A stretch of 64,000 nt of DNA from Paramecium sonneborni (taxonomy: Eukaryota; Ciliophora; Oligohymenophorea; Peniculida; Parameciidae). A program made the translations under genes and the position numbers. Shown here one piece after another: positions 63,325-64,000 of the stretch (position 1 is its first letter; every line of letters begins with the position of its first letter). The notes below the pieces were generated by a model. It saw only the letters and a list, made by a program, of their open reading frames with translations. It ran no database searches and had not been told where the DNA came from. The stretch lies in NCBI GenBank assembly GCA_905182985.1, contig CAJJDN010000016.1:284577-348576 (forward strand), read 5' to 3'.

Positions 63325-64000
63325 ATGGAAGAATAATAACAATAAAATTATAGCGATTTAGTAAATCAAGAAATAAAATAAAATAAACCTATAAAATGGG
63401 AATTAGATAACATGCCTTAAACAAAAGTTGGTAAAATGAAAAAGGAAGCAGTTTATATCTTTTGGTTTGAATTCATAGGAACATTAATGTTAACATTCTG
63501 TATTTATGCCAGCAAGTATTGATTTTCTAATAAAAGTTAAGTAACAATCTTTTTGTTTTTGCTTGTGCCTATGGAATGCTAATATTGGTAGCTTAAAATT
63601 AGAAATGCACATTCAATCCTGCAATAACAACAGTGTTATCTGGAAATGATAAAGGATTATGGGTATCAGTGGCAATTGGTAGTTAATTTGGAGGAGCATT
63701 TTTAGCAAGCTTAATTGGATTTCTATGTTTTAAGAATTAGTAAAATATTTATAGACTACAAAAAATAGTGTAAATGATGTCCCATACATATAATAAACAG
63801 ATATTGAAGAGTATTTTGCAGTGATAATTGGAGAAATATTGGGTTCACTTATACTTTGTGCAGGTTTCTTATTTTAATATGATGACCTAATGGATTTCAC
63901 ATCCGACAGATTAGAACATAGTATAATAATTAGTGCTTTGTATTGTGTAGGAAGAACACTTAGTTATGTTGCTAAAAGTAGTCTAAATCCAGCCATTGCA
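63325..64000 (+). CDS. Aquaporin/MIP-family channel (partial, runs off window)
   Basis: A 5' fragment of about 207 codons with introns 63516-63541 (26 nt) and 63740-63768 (29 nt). A Gln-rich N-terminus precedes TM1 (IFWFEFIGTLMLTFCIYAS). After splicing come FVFACAYGMLILVA and the first NPA box (CTFNPAITTVLSGNDKG), then TM3 (AIGSQFGGAFLASLIGFLC). The second exon pair gives FAVIIGEILGSLILCAGFLF and, at the very end, the second NPA box (SLNPAIA). Two NPA half-helices form the pore of water/glycerol channels. Transport specificity cannot be judged because the gene is cut. Its ATG is 42 bp from the divergent secreted-protein gene. Confidence 0.93.

Overview
The window looks like macronuclear DNA of a ciliate, most likely a Paramecium species. 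It is extremely A+T rich. Genes stay open only when TAA and TAG are read as glutamine and TGA is the sole stop, and they are broken by tiny introns. I placed about 70 introns by frame continuity, nearly all 20-32 nt, GT..AG and mostly starting GTA. Standard-code translation therefore shatters almost every gene here. All gene models below use the ciliate code with these introns spliced out; for nearly all models, exon length minus introns is an exact multiple of three.

Layout. 0-9 kb: a large PAS membrane protein, a degenerate histidine-kinase-like receptor (minus), a small orphan, and a two-RING plus LON-domain ubiquitin ligase (minus). 9-16.7 kb: the CDK subunit CKS1, a 1231-residue Gln/Asn/His-rich protein, a Cys-rich orphan, a tandem CCCH (TIS11-type) RNA-binding protein and a coiled-coil protein. 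16.7-27.5 kb: a second histidine-kinase-like receptor, orphans, a divergent pair (coiled coil / kinase-like) whose start codons are 15 bp apart, an EMB8/ABHD hydrolase, a zinc-binding coiled-coil protein and a SHIPPO/STPGR axonemal protein. 27.5-32 kb: the transition-zone protein CC2D2A. 32.1-34.6 kb: a 1232-bp block present twice around a single N, almost surely an unmerged contig overlap; it carries a jacalin-like, proline-repeat, His-tailed protein.

35-46.5 kb: a calcium-dependent protein kinase (CDPK), a C2HC zinc-finger protein, a B-box coiled-coil protein, a RING-H2 ligase, a START-like lipid-binding protein and Ser/Gln-rich orphans. 46.5-52.9 kb: a gene-poor stretch, a short coiled-coil protein, a bacterial-type D-Ala-D-Ala carboxypeptidase (family S11), a CDPK that has lost its catalytic residues, and a thioredoxin-like protein. 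54.1-58.6 kb: two CDPKs in tandem with five matching intron positions. 58.8-64 kb: a CEP131-like coiled coil, a PNUTS-like PP1 regulator, a secreted coiled-coil protein resembling trichocyst matrix proteins, and an aquaporin cut by the window edge.

The common themes are Ca2+ signalling (four CDPK-type genes), cilium and basal body (CC2D2A, STPGR, CEP131-like) and protein turnover (LON-RING, RING-H2, B-box). There is no operon logic: genes sit on both strands with gaps often under 100 bp. I saw no tRNA, rRNA, CRISPR array, transposase or telomeric repeat. No wholly new system is evident; the most unusual items are the two kinase-like proteins without a normal catalytic set, the bacterial-type peptidase, the degenerate receptor-kinase pair and the assembly duplication.
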